Below are positions 10,022-19,449 of a stretch of 26,618 nucleotides of DNA, piece by piece. A program made the position numbers and the translations under genes. A model generated the notes under the pieces. It saw only the letters and a list, made by a program, of their open reading frames with translations. It ran no database searches and was not told where the DNA came from. The stretch is from Chara braunii. Taxonomy: Eukaryota; Streptophyta; Charophyceae; Charales; Characeae. Each line of letters starts with the position of its first letter. Position 1 is the first letter of the stretch. The stretch spans positions 2,440,034 through 2,466,651 of the forward strand of contig BFEA01000120.1 in assembly GCA_003427395.1 (NCBI GenBank), in the 5' to 3' direction.

Positions 10022-10262
10022 GGCCTGAAAGGGAGGAAAACCTCTTCACCCATAGCCGGGCGCCAGATATATGCAGTTACACACTAGTTCCTCCCTTCCT
10101 CTATCAGACCCAGTTCTAGCTGTACTGACTGATGATGACTGGATTTAGAGGAAACAGGGAATTGACTGAGCAGAGCATGAAAAAAAGGGGGGGATAAAAG
10201 GGGAGGGGGAGAAACTCCTCGCCCAGCAATTACACGCTCATTCCTCCCTGCCTCTATAAGGA
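9990..10262 (-). repeat. tandem pair of ~115-bp units upstream of SINE-like copy B
   Basis: Two diverged direct units, about 9990-10113 and 10145-10262. Each contains GGGATTGATTGAGCAGGGC or its variant GGGAATTGACTGAGCAGAGC, then a purine-rich stretch with CTC(T/C)TC(A/G)CCCA, then TTACAC(A/G)CT, then TTCCTCCC and CCTCTAT. On the minus strand they read toward copy B, so they could be a duplicated 5' head of that retroposon. Confidence 0.55.
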
Positions 10263-10386
10263 CCTTCTATCAATTGGCCACCACTCCCCTTGAATTCATC
10301 CATCCTTCCCATACCACTGCATTTTTACAAGACAGTTTGAGGGGGGGGAAAAGAAATCTGGGAATTCTCCTGGGGGCTTTAGAGGG

Positions 10387-11828
10387 ATAGCTGTATCAAT
10401 TTTGATCCATTCATGGAATATCANTCTTACAGTCGCCAATCTCCCTTGGTCCTCCCCCGATTCCTGATGTTCCCCTTTCCATTCTACCTTCCCTATCCTC
10501 CNCCCATTGGGTCCCCCAAGCCAGCTTGAGCTGAATTCCCGAATTTTTTGTTGGATGTCTGTTTTTCTGGAAGGGGATCTGATCTGTGATTTAACCCTAT
10601 TCCACTTTTCGGTTATTTCTTGGATCTGTTGTTGTATGCTTTCTGTGAATTCGGGCCCTTCCAGTCTGGCTCCCTCCATTTCAAAAGTACAGCGTCGTCT
10701 CCAGAGTGCCCAGAGCACCGCCCTTCGTCCCACTCTAAACATATTTTCAGTGAATTCACTAGGTTGGTCCAACTGGCTCTTGGGCTAGGCCTCGCACAGT
10801 AGCGCCTTCCAGTGCCAGGGCCATGGGACGTTTGTTTCTAGCTGCTCCCAAACTCTATCCCACTATCTCCACACCCAGAGTGCACCTGGACATTGAAGAA
10901 ATAAGTGCTCAATAGTTTTCGGTCTTTGCGTAGATGGTAACGCGTTTATACACAGCTTGCACCAGGGGAGGGCACACCCTCTCTGCTCCAGGGATGTTCT
11001 GTCTATCAGCCAGTTATTGGTCGGTAGACAGCGGTGTTCAATCTGCCATTGAAGCGAGGCAATCTCGGCCGGTTTAGCGATCCTAAACCACTTGATGGGT
11101 CTAAGATCCTCTTTGCTGACATTTAAGTGGTTCCTCCATCGTTCCTCTACCTGGTCTCGAAGGTTGATTGTTGGTCTAAGCAGTCTGTAGGTTGACTTAA
11201 CTGTTAGTCCATATAGTATTTTTATGCATTTCTTACCCTTCCCCATTTGGGTTGTCCATGTCCATTCTGAGGGGTCCAGGGCTAGTTGGTGGATCGGGGA
11301 GCTGGGTAGGTAGGCTATCCATTGCGTTTTCTCCTTAAGTACTCTGATTCTGAACAACTCCTCTTTTTGGCATACCATACTTTCCTCCACGTTGTTTCTT
11401 TGGATTATGTTGTCCCGTCCTACATGGAAGAGGCTAACTACTGTTCCTTCAGGGAAGCAGCAGACTACGTTGCCCACATCTCCTTGTCGCCCCCTGAATG
11501 CCACCCAGTCTGATTCTCGACAACCCCTCTTTGACAACAGATGGGTGGTAGATCCGAGAGGACAGACTCTCCATTCCATGGACTCTCCCTGGCAGGGATG
11601 GATCAAACGAGGGGTAACAAGAGTGATAGATATATGGGATATAGAGAAGAAAGAAAGACTGGATAGGTCATGACAAGCTACGGGAGAGGCTGAGGTACTG
11701 CCACCGGCCACATGAAGTCTTGGAGGCAATAGTGGAAAAAATCCCCCTGGCTTGGTGGAGAACCCTTCGCAAAGGCCCCACCCTATCTGTCTGGCGGGGT
11801 TTTGTCCGGTAGGGGGAGGCTTCTCCAT
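10387..11828 (-). pseudogene. LINE (L1-like) ORF2 C-terminal remnant with zf-RVT-like region, two in-frame TAG stops
   Basis: One reading frame runs from 11828 to about 10300 on the minus strand, broken only by TAG codons at 10863-10865 and 10785-10787. In order: a linker with DPSEWTW and the motif LTVKSTYRLL (the 'TVKS-Y' linker seen before zf-RVT in plant LINEs); then LQWQIEHRCLPTNNWLIDR; then WCKLC and TIEHLFLQCPGALWVW, the Cys/His pattern of the zinc-binding region of plant reverse transcriptases (zf-RVT). After the first stop the frame continues through a Trp-rich tract to RRAVLWALWRRRCTFEMEGA and a charged tail. The reverse transcriptase and endonuclease domains are absent. The part beyond about 11550 is less clearly LINE. 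It shares linker and finger motifs with 15004-16518 and 25195-25845, so all three are one clade. A 5'-truncated, decayed copy. Confidence 0.85.
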
Positions 11829-12270
11829 GTGTTGAGGAGAGAGGGCCAGAAGGGATCCTTTCGTAAGTCAGCCCTTGCTGCTTGTCTGGGGGTATCAGGG
11901 TCAGGGTCCCATTGTGTCAGTCTTGTTCTTGGGATGGGTCATTCCTTGTTCTCCAACCACATCCACGGGTCGGGACCGGAGGGGAGGCACAGTGACTGGC
12001 CCATCGAAGAAGCTCGGTCCTGATGCTACCGGCTGACCCCTGGCCGTTATCGTCCACCTGCTGTAGCAGGTATCGCACCTGCTTCTGGGTGCAGCTCCCG
12101 TATGTTCCCTCGTTGGAGGCTTGAGCACTGATGTGGCTGCTACGGGGTTCCCTTTAATACTATAAAATGACAATAAAAAAGGCCTGAAAGGCCGTCCTGT
12201 CCAGATTTGACAGGTATTTGAATTGGTTGGGCTTAAAGAATTAGCATAAAAAAAATAATAATAATAAAAA
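11829..12270. other. spacer upstream of the LINE remnant, no recognised domain
   Basis: A 90-codon open frame on the minus strand (11901-12173) lies in the same frame as the LINE remnant downstream, separated by stops, but its peptide has no domain I know. It could be more of the LINE or unrelated. An A-rich stretch with AAT repeats (about 12248-12273) follows. Confidence 0.35.
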
Positions 12271-12636
12271 AAATCTTCACTCTTTGTAGACCAGCCTGGT
12301 AGCTTACGGGTTTTAGAATGCGTGTCTCACCCTCTAGCAGTAGTCATGATACCGGGGCATACCAGCATTCACCATAGACTGCCATGCAGGCAAGCAGCTC
12401 AGACTGCTGCATAGCTTTAAATCTTCATCTTTAGTAGGTGAGCCTGGGTAGTCTGCGGCCATTGCAATTGCAAGCCTGATCTCATAAGCAATTACAATTT
12501 CAATGTTATGGGACGCTGGACCCGATTTCCAGCAGGTGCCGCTCCCCACCAATAGATGGAGCCTCCCCGGCGAAGCTAGTGGTGTCTGTTCCTACTAGCA
12601 CTCCTAGCTCCAGCTCGGGTGTTTTTCACAAAAAAA

Positions 12637-12668
<32 letters not shown>

Positions 12669-12669
12669 A
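12271..12669 (+). mobile_element. SINE-like retroposon copy C with poly-A tail and a duplicated 5' part
   Basis: The conserved core lies at about 12509-12605 (GGGACGCTGGACCCG, CCCACCAATAGATGGAGCC, CTAGTGGTGTCTG) and is followed by an A-tract at 12630-12669 with one G. Upstream, two similar phrases about 147 bases apart (TTCACTCTTTGTAGACCAGC at 12274 and TTCATCTTTAGTAGGTGAGC at 12421, each followed by CTGG(G)TAG) show an internal duplication. This 5' part does not resemble the heads of copies A and B, so the family may have alternative heads. No clear target-site duplication. Confidence 0.7.
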
Positions 12670-12741
12670 GGTAGGAGTGTCCACAATCATCATCACTCGA
12701 ATCTGTCTCTGTGAGTGTTAAGGAAAAAAAAGCAATGGCCC

Positions 12742-12932
12742 NNNNNNNNNNNNNNNNNNNNNNNNNNNNNNNNNNNNNNNNNNNNNNNNNNNNNNNNNNN
12801 NNNNNNNNNNNNNNNNNNNNNNNNNNNNNNNNNNNNNNNNNNNNNNNNNNNNNNNNNNNNNNNNNNNNNNNNNNNNNNNNNNNNNNNNNNNNNNNNNNNN
12901 NNNNNNNNNNNNNNNNNNNNNNNNNNNNNNNN
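12742..12932. other. assembly gap (191 N)
   Basis: Undetermined bases. Open frames that cross it have no meaning. Isolated single N bases also occur at 8994, 10424, 10502 and 24434, all inside duplicated segments. Confidence 1.
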
Positions 12933-13317
12933 AGCCTTCACCCTAGTCCAGTCCTAACCCCTATCCTGGCAGGGTATCGGAGAGAGCCACCGGGGGGCAC
13001 GGGTGGATCCTTCCTAACCCTCCAGGGAAGAATCCAACCTCCGAGCCAACCTCAACTACCTTTTTAATTTATTTTGCGAAAGCCTTGTGCTGAGAACCAT
13101 ATACTCTTGCTGAGAGCCATGCTCTACACATCCTTATGTTGAACCTCTGTGCTGGATAAGGAGTCCAGCATCCACCTAGGCTACCCCTTGCATGATTTCC
13201 ATTAGGGCGAGCGGGTGAGGGGGAAAAGGGTCTGGGAACTCCGCTGCTGGTCTCAGCGGGATTCTGGGGGCAACCACCGTCCAGTCCATGGGATCTTGTA
13301 GTATATGCGCTGCAACT
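12933..13317. other. spacer, nothing recognised
   Basis: No element recognised. Part of a 158-codon minus-strand open frame (13069-13545) covers it, but the only recognisable part of that frame is the repeat unit at 13318-13432. Confidence 0.4.
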
Positions 13318-13432
13318 TTCGGGGCCCTCGCGGCTGGTGATGAAGTTCATCAATCGCTCATGCTGGTTTGTTTTTCGGCTCACAGGGCACTCCAGGGTCA
13401 GAGAAAACCACCTCGGAAGTACTGGTAGTTCA
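13318..13432 (-). repeat. inverted unit of the ~190-bp two-palindrome repeat family
   Basis: The reverse complement aligns with 14545-14655 on the plus strand over about 110 bp. Shared landmarks in order: CCAGTACTTC, TCTGACCC, TGCCCTG, CCAAAA or CGAAAA, ACGAGCCGGCATGGGCGATTG or its variant, GAA(A/C)TTCATC, and CCGCGA(A/G)GGCCCC. Translated in one shared frame, both give similar peptides (CPVSRKTNQHERLMNF here, CPARQKTSRHGRLTKF there). That could mean former coding sequence or simply DNA-level similarity. Confidence 0.65.
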
Positions 13433-13580
13433 AGTCTAAATATTTCATACAGGGCAATGGTTAGTAAATGTTTTACTACTGAAATGGAAAGGAGCCTCAA
13501 AAGTACAAATAGCCTCCTGCAGCAGCTCTCAAATAATGGTGGCAACCGACTAGCCCTTTCACAGGCTCTAGCAAGATATA

Positions 13581-13755
13581 CACAGGGCTATCAATGCTGC
13601 CGTGACCAAAACAGGATCACTCTTCTCAGTTGTATATAAGGGACGCTGGCCCCGGTTTTCAGCAGGTGCAGCTCCCCACCAATAGAATTGAGCGATCTGT
13701 AGGTGGTGTTCTACTGGGGGATGCTCTTACCACATTCAGCAGTAACAGCTGCAGA
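13581..13755 (+). mobile_element. SINE-like retroposon copy D
   Basis: GGCTATCAATGCTGCC, then GTATATAAGGGACGCTGG, then the 3' core (TTTTCAGCAGGTG, GCTCCCCACCAATAGA) match copy A in the same order, with more divergence after the core. A short A-rich tract appears only later (about 13779-13795). An older copy than A or B. Confidence 0.7.
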
Positions 13756-13924
13756 TGGGGCCTTGACTTCATTTAGTAACAAAAAAAAGGAAAAAGATCT
13801 TCTAGCAGCCAGTTCCCCGGAAGGTGTTCAGTGGAGCATTGGGGCCTTGACTCCTTTTAGCAAGTGTTGCCCTATTTAGTAAGCGTTGGCCTATTTGGAA
13901 TGAATAACATCTGAGTCAATGTGT

Positions 13925-13985
13925 GGGATTCTGGGCCCGGTTCACAGCACATGCTGCTCCCCATGAAAAGACTGGAGCCTTCTCT
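13925..13985 (+). mobile_element. SINE-like fragment F (strongly diverged core)
   Basis: GGATTCTGGGCCCGGTTCACAGCA, then GCTGCTCCCCA and ACTGGAGCC, follow the order of the copy A core with many substitutions. Only about 60 bp is recognisable, so this could be a chance partial match, although it lies close to copy D. Confidence 0.4.
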
Positions 13986-14454
13986 CTATGGTGTGTCATT
14001 CACTGTCTAGGGGCAACTCTGGACATTATTGGGATGTGTTTTTCTCTTTATAAAAAGGAGCTATGCTTAAAGTCTGGTGTAGGTTGTTATATTTGGTTCT
14101 GTTTGGGATGTAAGGCTGCTAAGTGTTATCTCTGGTTTGCTGATGCACCAGCAAACTTCCATATACAGGTGATAAGTCAGCAAAAGTTCCTTTTGAGGGG
14201 ATGGATTCTCCCGTCACCTTGACTGTTTTAGAATGACGTGCAGAACCGTCACCGCTGCTTAGTGGGGTTAGTGTTCTTTTTAGAAATTTTCGCGGAAGGC
14301 CATAGTTTGTTGATTTTGGCAGTTTCCATATGCTGCACTAAATTCTTGGATATTTCCTATACACAACAGTGACTGGCAGTAAAACTATCAGTGCACTCCA
14401 TACATTGGCTGTGGGCCCCTTTCAGAGGCCGAAACGTGACTTCAGCAGCTGATG

Positions 14455-14660
14455 TTTTTTTATCGATGGCGCGCCAGCCCCAAACTTTTCGGACCAGGCG
14501 ACGAGTTTCTTTGAGCAAGGCTGGGGCCGTGTACTGGTGGTTAAAACCCCCAGTACTTCAGAAGCACATTACTCTGACCCTTTTCGATGCCCTGCGCGCC
14601 AAAAGACGAGCCGGCATGGGCGATTGACGAAATTCATCCACAACCGCGAAGGCCCCAAGT
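14455..14660 (+). repeat. unit of the ~190-bp two-palindrome repeat family
   Basis: Motif A appears as GATGGCGCGCCAGCC (14465-14479). Motif B appears as a near-perfect 26-bp palindrome at 14531-14556 (left half GTACTGGTGGTTA, right half AAACCCCCAGTAC). Then come CCTGCGCGCCAAAAG (near 14591) and CCGCGAAGGCCCC (near 14643). The order and most landmarks agree with the units at 880-2630. The A-to-B distance is shorter here (about 65 bases). Confidence 0.65.
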
Positions 14661-15003
14661 TTGCAGTGCGTACAAGAAGGGCTCCCAACCGACATATGGG
14701 CCAAATACTAGCTAAGTATTTTTATCCCTCTCTTTGGGAAGTAATCAATACCATTAGCTAAATGTGTGTTTTGTGGAATGGTAGGCTGAGAACCCGAAAG
14801 AGATGGTGACTCCTTTAGAGTAAATGCCTCCAACCATACCTATACTGAGCAGATGGCTGAAACACACTTTCTTTTTCTTTTTTAATGTTTGAACAACACA
14901 GTAAATTCATTGTGCTAGGGCAGCTGAAACATGTTTTGAAAAGGAAACATTTGGGATAAACTGCCATCGGCACCCAAACACAATGCACCTTCATTTATTA
15001 TGA
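14661..15003. other. spacer, nothing recognised
   Basis: Contains GGGAAGTAATCAATACCATTA near 14738, loosely similar to GTAATCAATGCTGG in the SINE-like heads and to GGAAGTAATCAATGCCATCC near 26453. Otherwise no feature. Confidence 0.35.
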
Positions 15004-16518
15004 CTGTATCACCCCGGAAAATGGGTTGGCAGGCTCCTCATAGGGAACGACATTCCATGGCCCCCCCTGGCCCGTGTGCAGATAGCTAGTCTGACACCCG
15101 AATCCGTGCCGCAAGACCGGGTACACCACTTTCAATGGTTGACTAACTGCCAGTGGACAATCATGGGCCCCCACCGACACAGACAAGCCACTAGTGCAGC
15201 GCTGGCCGCCAGGCAGGACATCCCCCACGACCCCCTCTGGCTGTATATGTTGCAACTGTGGAGGAAGCAAGGCCCGAAACAAAATCGTCCGCCCAACAGA
15301 TGGCACTCCATATGGAGACAGCCGCTACTTGGGAACCCTTACATCCTGGACAAAGCTGGCAACCCATTTCTGCTCACCACTAACTCGCCATGGCTCACTT
15401 GGGCAAATAAAGGAATCTTCACGGTCGGAGATCTCTAGGACCCGGTCGAACAGAATTGGGCCACACCGGGCCAGCTGCAGGCCAAGCTGAAGCACATAAG
15501 CCACATAGATGAGAAGGCCCGCCAGTTGATAGATGCCCTCCCTTTGGCCTGGAGGCGAACCCTCAAGATAGGCCCCTCGATTCGATCGCAAGACTGGGTC
15601 GTCAGGGACGTTGACCTGCCCGGACCGACAACTGCCTATAGGGTGCACAGCACGAACGAAGGGGGGCGCACATTGGAAGCCTTTACCCTGCACATTCCAG
15701 GAGCAAGGTTCTCCAAACTGGCCTAGAATGAAAACTTGGATACCACAGAGGGTGGGGCTGATGAATATTAGGGTGGTGGGCGACCCGGACAACAGCTACC
15801 ATGCATACGAGTCTACCACACCCATTGCCTGACTTCACTTTGACCCGGATGAGTGGGAATGGGCCGGCCAACAGACCATGCGCAACACTCGAGCACTGCC
15901 TGTTGGCATGCCCGATGGCTGCCCAAATATGGAGGTGGTGGGATGTGGCATTCCACTCACTCACAGATATTCAGACCCCGTGGGACCTGGGCCTCATACT
16001 GCTGGGAAAAATTCAGCATCTGCTAGCACAATGGTCTCCATTTGACACCAACCTCTTCTCATGTATGAGGTTGCACATTCTCATGCAAGCCTGGCGAGCA
16101 AGGTGCTCCTTTGAGAGAAAAGAGCATCAATTTGGTCTGCAGCAAGGACAACAGGCAATAGAAGAAGAGAACAGGTCTCGGACACAACATGCCTTCAAAA
16201 CAAATGAAACAGAACTATCACGACGAAAGAGACCCCACACTCAGGGAGGCTTTGAGGGAGTCCTGCCTCTAAATTTGGCAGGAGTCCTGCCTATTTGAAC
16301 TGCAGGATGGCCTCAACATATGATGGAAAAACTGGAGGGTGAACGAACCCTCCTGGCAAAGGAGATCCCTGGATGACTTTGCAGTCCCATACGTTCTAGC
16401 CAACTTCGTGCTGATTCCTCAGAACCCCCACCACGCAACAGCCCCTGGCCCCAACCAGCAGCAATCCCTGCTGCCACCCTCGGCACCGTCTCCTCGTCGG
16501 CCCCCTTCCTCCCCCTGA
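15004..16518 (+). pseudogene. LINE (L1-like) ORF2 C-terminal remnant, frameshifted and internally deleted
   Basis: Frame 1 is open from 15004 and carries the ORF2 linker typical after the reverse transcriptase: WRQPLLGNPYILDKAGNPF, then WLTWANKGIFTVGDL, then ALPLAWRR. A TAG at 15436 follows GDL, where related LINEs usually have Trp; another TAG is at 15724. Other frames then take over: HFDPDEWEW (frame 2, about 15837) and LEHCLLACPMAAQIWRWW (frame 3, about 15888), the second half of the zf-RVT-like region. The ~100 residues that separate these motifs in the other copies (TVK motif, HRCLPT, first Cys pair) are missing, an internal deletion. NLFSCMRLHILMQAWRARCSFE follows, then a shift back to frame 1 near 16200-16228 (DPTLREALRESCL), a TGA at 16321, and a Pro-rich tail ending in TGA at 16516-16518. 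A dead copy, lacking endonuclease and RT. Confidence 0.85.
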
Positions 16519-17082
16519 TCCTCTACTGTCCTGCCATCTCTTCCACCACTGCAGGTGATGGGGCGACTGGACATCCCAGGCCGCTGAAGTGAACAACTGG
16601 ATTGCTGTAAAGAGCGACAACAAGCTTGGGACATTGGACAGACGACATCAACAACGAAGGCCATCAGGGTGGTGAACCCCAAAAAAGCGGACAGCAGAAT
16701 TACAGGAGGCGCTCAGTGAATGAGACACTCGTTTGCCCAAGTGAAACTAGATACTCCTAATAAGGGAGACGGTCTTAGTGAAAGGGGCAGACGGATTCTT
16801 TTGCTGACGAGGCAGATGGACTATTCGGGATCGTAGGTGCGACTGGCTTGACGCAGCGCCTAGCACACACACGACTGGAAAAGGGCACGTGCCACGTCAC
16901 AGGCTGACGTGGCCGCCGAGCAAATTCTAGACACCAGGAGATGGTGAGGATCCCGCATGCAATGCTCCTTGGTCACAGTGAACTGGAGGGCTATAATAGA
17001 CTGCATGAGTATTGGCTAGCGCCAATGCCGAAGGAGATGAGCGGAGTAAGCCTTTAGAAAGTTAATGTGTGTGTACAGTCCA
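16519..17082. other. spacer 3' of the LINE remnant
   Basis: Could hold the LINE 3' untranslated region, but I see no A-tail or flanking duplication that would define its end. GCACGTGCCACGTCA and GCTGACGTGGCC near 16886-16911 contain ACGTG cores, without a gene to regulate. Confidence 0.4.
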
Positions 17083-17592
17083 CGTCACTATCGGCAACGA
17101 AACGGATCGACAGCATCAGATTTCAACCTGCTCGACAGACTATAATTGCTGACTGAGCAAACAGGGATAACTGAGACTTAGCGGCCAGCATTAATTCATT
17201 GTGGAGGTCGAGAATCCTCCGAGGAGATCAGGAGTGCGGTATTATTTGCTGATCAGCACAAGCTGACTTCGCAAAAAGGGATTGGTAGGAGATAATGAAG
17301 ACTGGAGGGAGAAGTCACTATCGGCAATGATACAGATCGACATCATCAGATTTCAACATCTAACTCTACTTGACAGACTACAATTGCAAATTGGGCAAGC
17401 AGGGAGGAGACTTAGCGCCCAGAGTTAATTAATTGTGGGGTCAAGAATCCTCCTAAACAACGAGTACGAGTTGACGGGGTTAAAAAAGAAAAAAAGGGAC
17501 GTGAAGGTGATCAAAAGTGAGGCATTATTTGCTGGTCAGCAAAAGCTGACGAGGCATAAGGGAATGGTAGGAGATAGAAAAGACTGGAGAGA
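17083..17592 (+). repeat. diverged tandem duplication (units ~226 and ~280 bp)
   Basis: Unit 1 (17083-17309) and unit 2 (17310-17592) share in order: GTCACTATCGGCAA, CATCAGATTTCAAC, CGACAGACTA or TGACAGACTA then CAATTG or TAATTGC, GAGACTTAGCG, AATTCATTGTGG or AATTAATTGTGG, AAGAATCCTCC or GAGAATCCTCC, TATTATTTGCTG, and TGGTAGGAGATA. Unit 2 has an extra ~54 bases with an A-rich tract (near 17484). No coding potential. It lies between a LINE 3' fragment and the 5' side of another LINE copy, so a repeated untranslated region is one reading. Confidence 0.75.
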
Positions 17593-18060
17593 GAGATTAC
17601 ATAGGTAGTTTGTCAGCCGCCTTTTTGCACGAGCTCGTTACAAGCGGACAATTTCATTGACGTAGGTCAGCATCTCAGATAGGGATATGAAAACCGTGAG
17701 ACTGTCGTTCCTCTTCTTGAACAGAGGTAAACGCGGTTATGATGGAAAGGGGAAAGGTCTACTGAGAATGCTGCAACTGAAAGGAGATCTTAGAGGAAGG
17801 AAGAATGTGAGATCGGAGAAAGGAAGAGCATGGGGGAGAAATTGACGACTGACCAAGAATCCTTCGTAGGATCGAAGGAAGGGTCTGCTCCGACATCAGA
17901 GGGAGTGTAGGGTGGGGCAGAAAATGAGTGGATGCAGTCCTCACTTTCCAACTTCATAATCAAGGCCCCAGAACAAGAAAGGCGTGTTTAATCTGGAGAG
18001 GAAGATCACTTCAGAATACTCAAGGATGGACTGGTCACTGAAGCGAGGCGAAGACTCGAT
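17593..18060. other. spacer, nothing recognised
   Basis: Moderately purine-rich on the plus strand; no element or gene recognised. Confidence 0.4.
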
Positions 18061-18069
18061 CTAAGTGTG

Positions 18070-19175
18070 CTTCACCCCCCCACCCTCCCTCCTCCTTCAA
18101 CCCCTACCTCTCTCTCTCCTATCCTATCCCTTTGAGACCTCCCAGCTCATAAAACAATGGCCAGCGCCAAAGAAAAAAAAAAAAAAAAAGGGAGAAAAAC
18201 ACAGTCATTTAAATTCTCAAGACAATCAATCGTACAAATTAACCTGGTCAGGACTATAACTGCAAGATTAATAGAAGAAAAGAGTCTTATTATTGGGGAA
18301 AAGATCCACATTATTGGACTAATAGATTATAATCTACAGGTAGCAGCAATCACATTATTGTATTGATAGACTGTATTCTATAGGTAGCAACACTCAGTTT
18401 GCACCAAATAGGCATTATCTCCTAGAGGAAGGCACTTTTTCTCTCCACCTCCCTCTCAGTATTTCCACCGTCCACCCTTCCTTCCCTCTATCTCTTTCTC
18501 TCTCTACCCTCCTCTTCTCTTCACTTTCTCTCTCCTTACGTACCATCTCTTTCTTTCTCTCCTTCTATTCCCGGTTCCCCCTCCCCCCTCTACCTCCCTC
18601 CTTTCTTGGCAGTACAGTGCACGTGATTTGTCTCTCCCCTTCCTTTATCCTTTCCTTTCCCTACTTTGACATGCTCCTCTTAGCGCTCTCTTCCCTCCTC
18701 CTTTCCCTCACGCTTAACCCAGCGCTACCCCACTCCTTCTCTCCCCCCCTCCCCTCCTCTTTACCTCGCTCCCTCTCCACCGAGTTCCTCTCGCTCACCT
18801 TTTCACTAGATCCTTCCCCTAACCCACGGTATTCCTTTTCTTCCCACATTCCCCCCTATCCCCCTCCTCATCTATCTGTCCACTGTCCCCCCCCCCTCAC
18901 TTGGTGTATCCTCTCAGCACTCTCTTCCCCCCTCTTTTCCCCCACGCTTACCCCAGTGCTACCTCACCCCTCTCTCCCCCTCCCCCTCCTCTTTACCTTG
19001 CTCCCTCTCCACCGCATTTCCGCTCGCTCAAGCTGCCGCCAGATCTTTCCCCTAACCCACACTATTCCTTTTTCTTCACATTTTCTCTCTTTTCTCTCTT
19101 TCCCCCTATCCCCCTCCTCATCTATCTGTCCACAGCCCCCCCCCTCTCACTTTGTGCATCCTCCTTATCCGCGTA
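18070..19175 (+). repeat. polypyrimidine region with ~235-bp tandem duplication
   Basis: The plus strand is almost entirely C and T over 18070-18130 and again over 18430-19175. Within it, unit 1 (about 18674-18908) and unit 2 (about 18909-19157) are direct repeats sharing CTCTTCCC, CACGCTTA, CCTCTTTACCT, CTCCCTCTCCACCG, CCCCTAACCCAC, CCCCCTCCTCATCTATCTGT and CTCACTT. A third unit begins at about 19146. The 194-codon open frame here is Pro/Ser/Leu low-complexity and not a gene. The region ends about 270 bases before the ORF1-like frame of a LINE, so it may be a repeated LINE 5' untranslated region; this is inference from position. Confidence 0.7.
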
Positions 19176-19449
19176 TCACCTATTTAATACTCACAAAGTA
19201 GGTGCTGCCGTTTTTCTTTTTCCCTTTTTAGTCCTAGTCCGGATTTCGGGTCCACACTTCACATACTGAAATGAGGCTTGGGTATGCAAAGATGAAGGGA
19301 ACGGGTCCTCTCCTTTTCTATCAAGGTGCAATGTGCCAGTACATGTTACGACAGCTGGGACCCAATCCCTATGCACGACCCATGGCCTCCAATACAAACA
19401 AGAAAATAAACGCAGTAAGACCAGTGGTGGTAGGGGTACTGTAGCTGCG

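Noticed and set aside
12295-12320. Possible pol III A box (TAGCTTACGG) in SINE-like copy C
   Set aside because: No B box at suitable distance; the GGTTTTAGAATGC that follows is too close and matches poorly.
12693-13067. Open frames spanning the N gap
   Set aside because: Undetermined bases cannot support a coding call.
10785-15726. Several in-frame TAG codons in LINE remnants, suggesting stop-codon reassignment or readthrough
   Set aside because: TGA and TAA interruptions, frameshifts and deletions occur in the same fragments, so ordinary decay explains them.
18617-19269. Proline/serine-rich open frames of 194 and 122 codons
   Set aside because: They are translations of the homopyrimidine tandem repeat, in overlapping frames, without conserved protein features.
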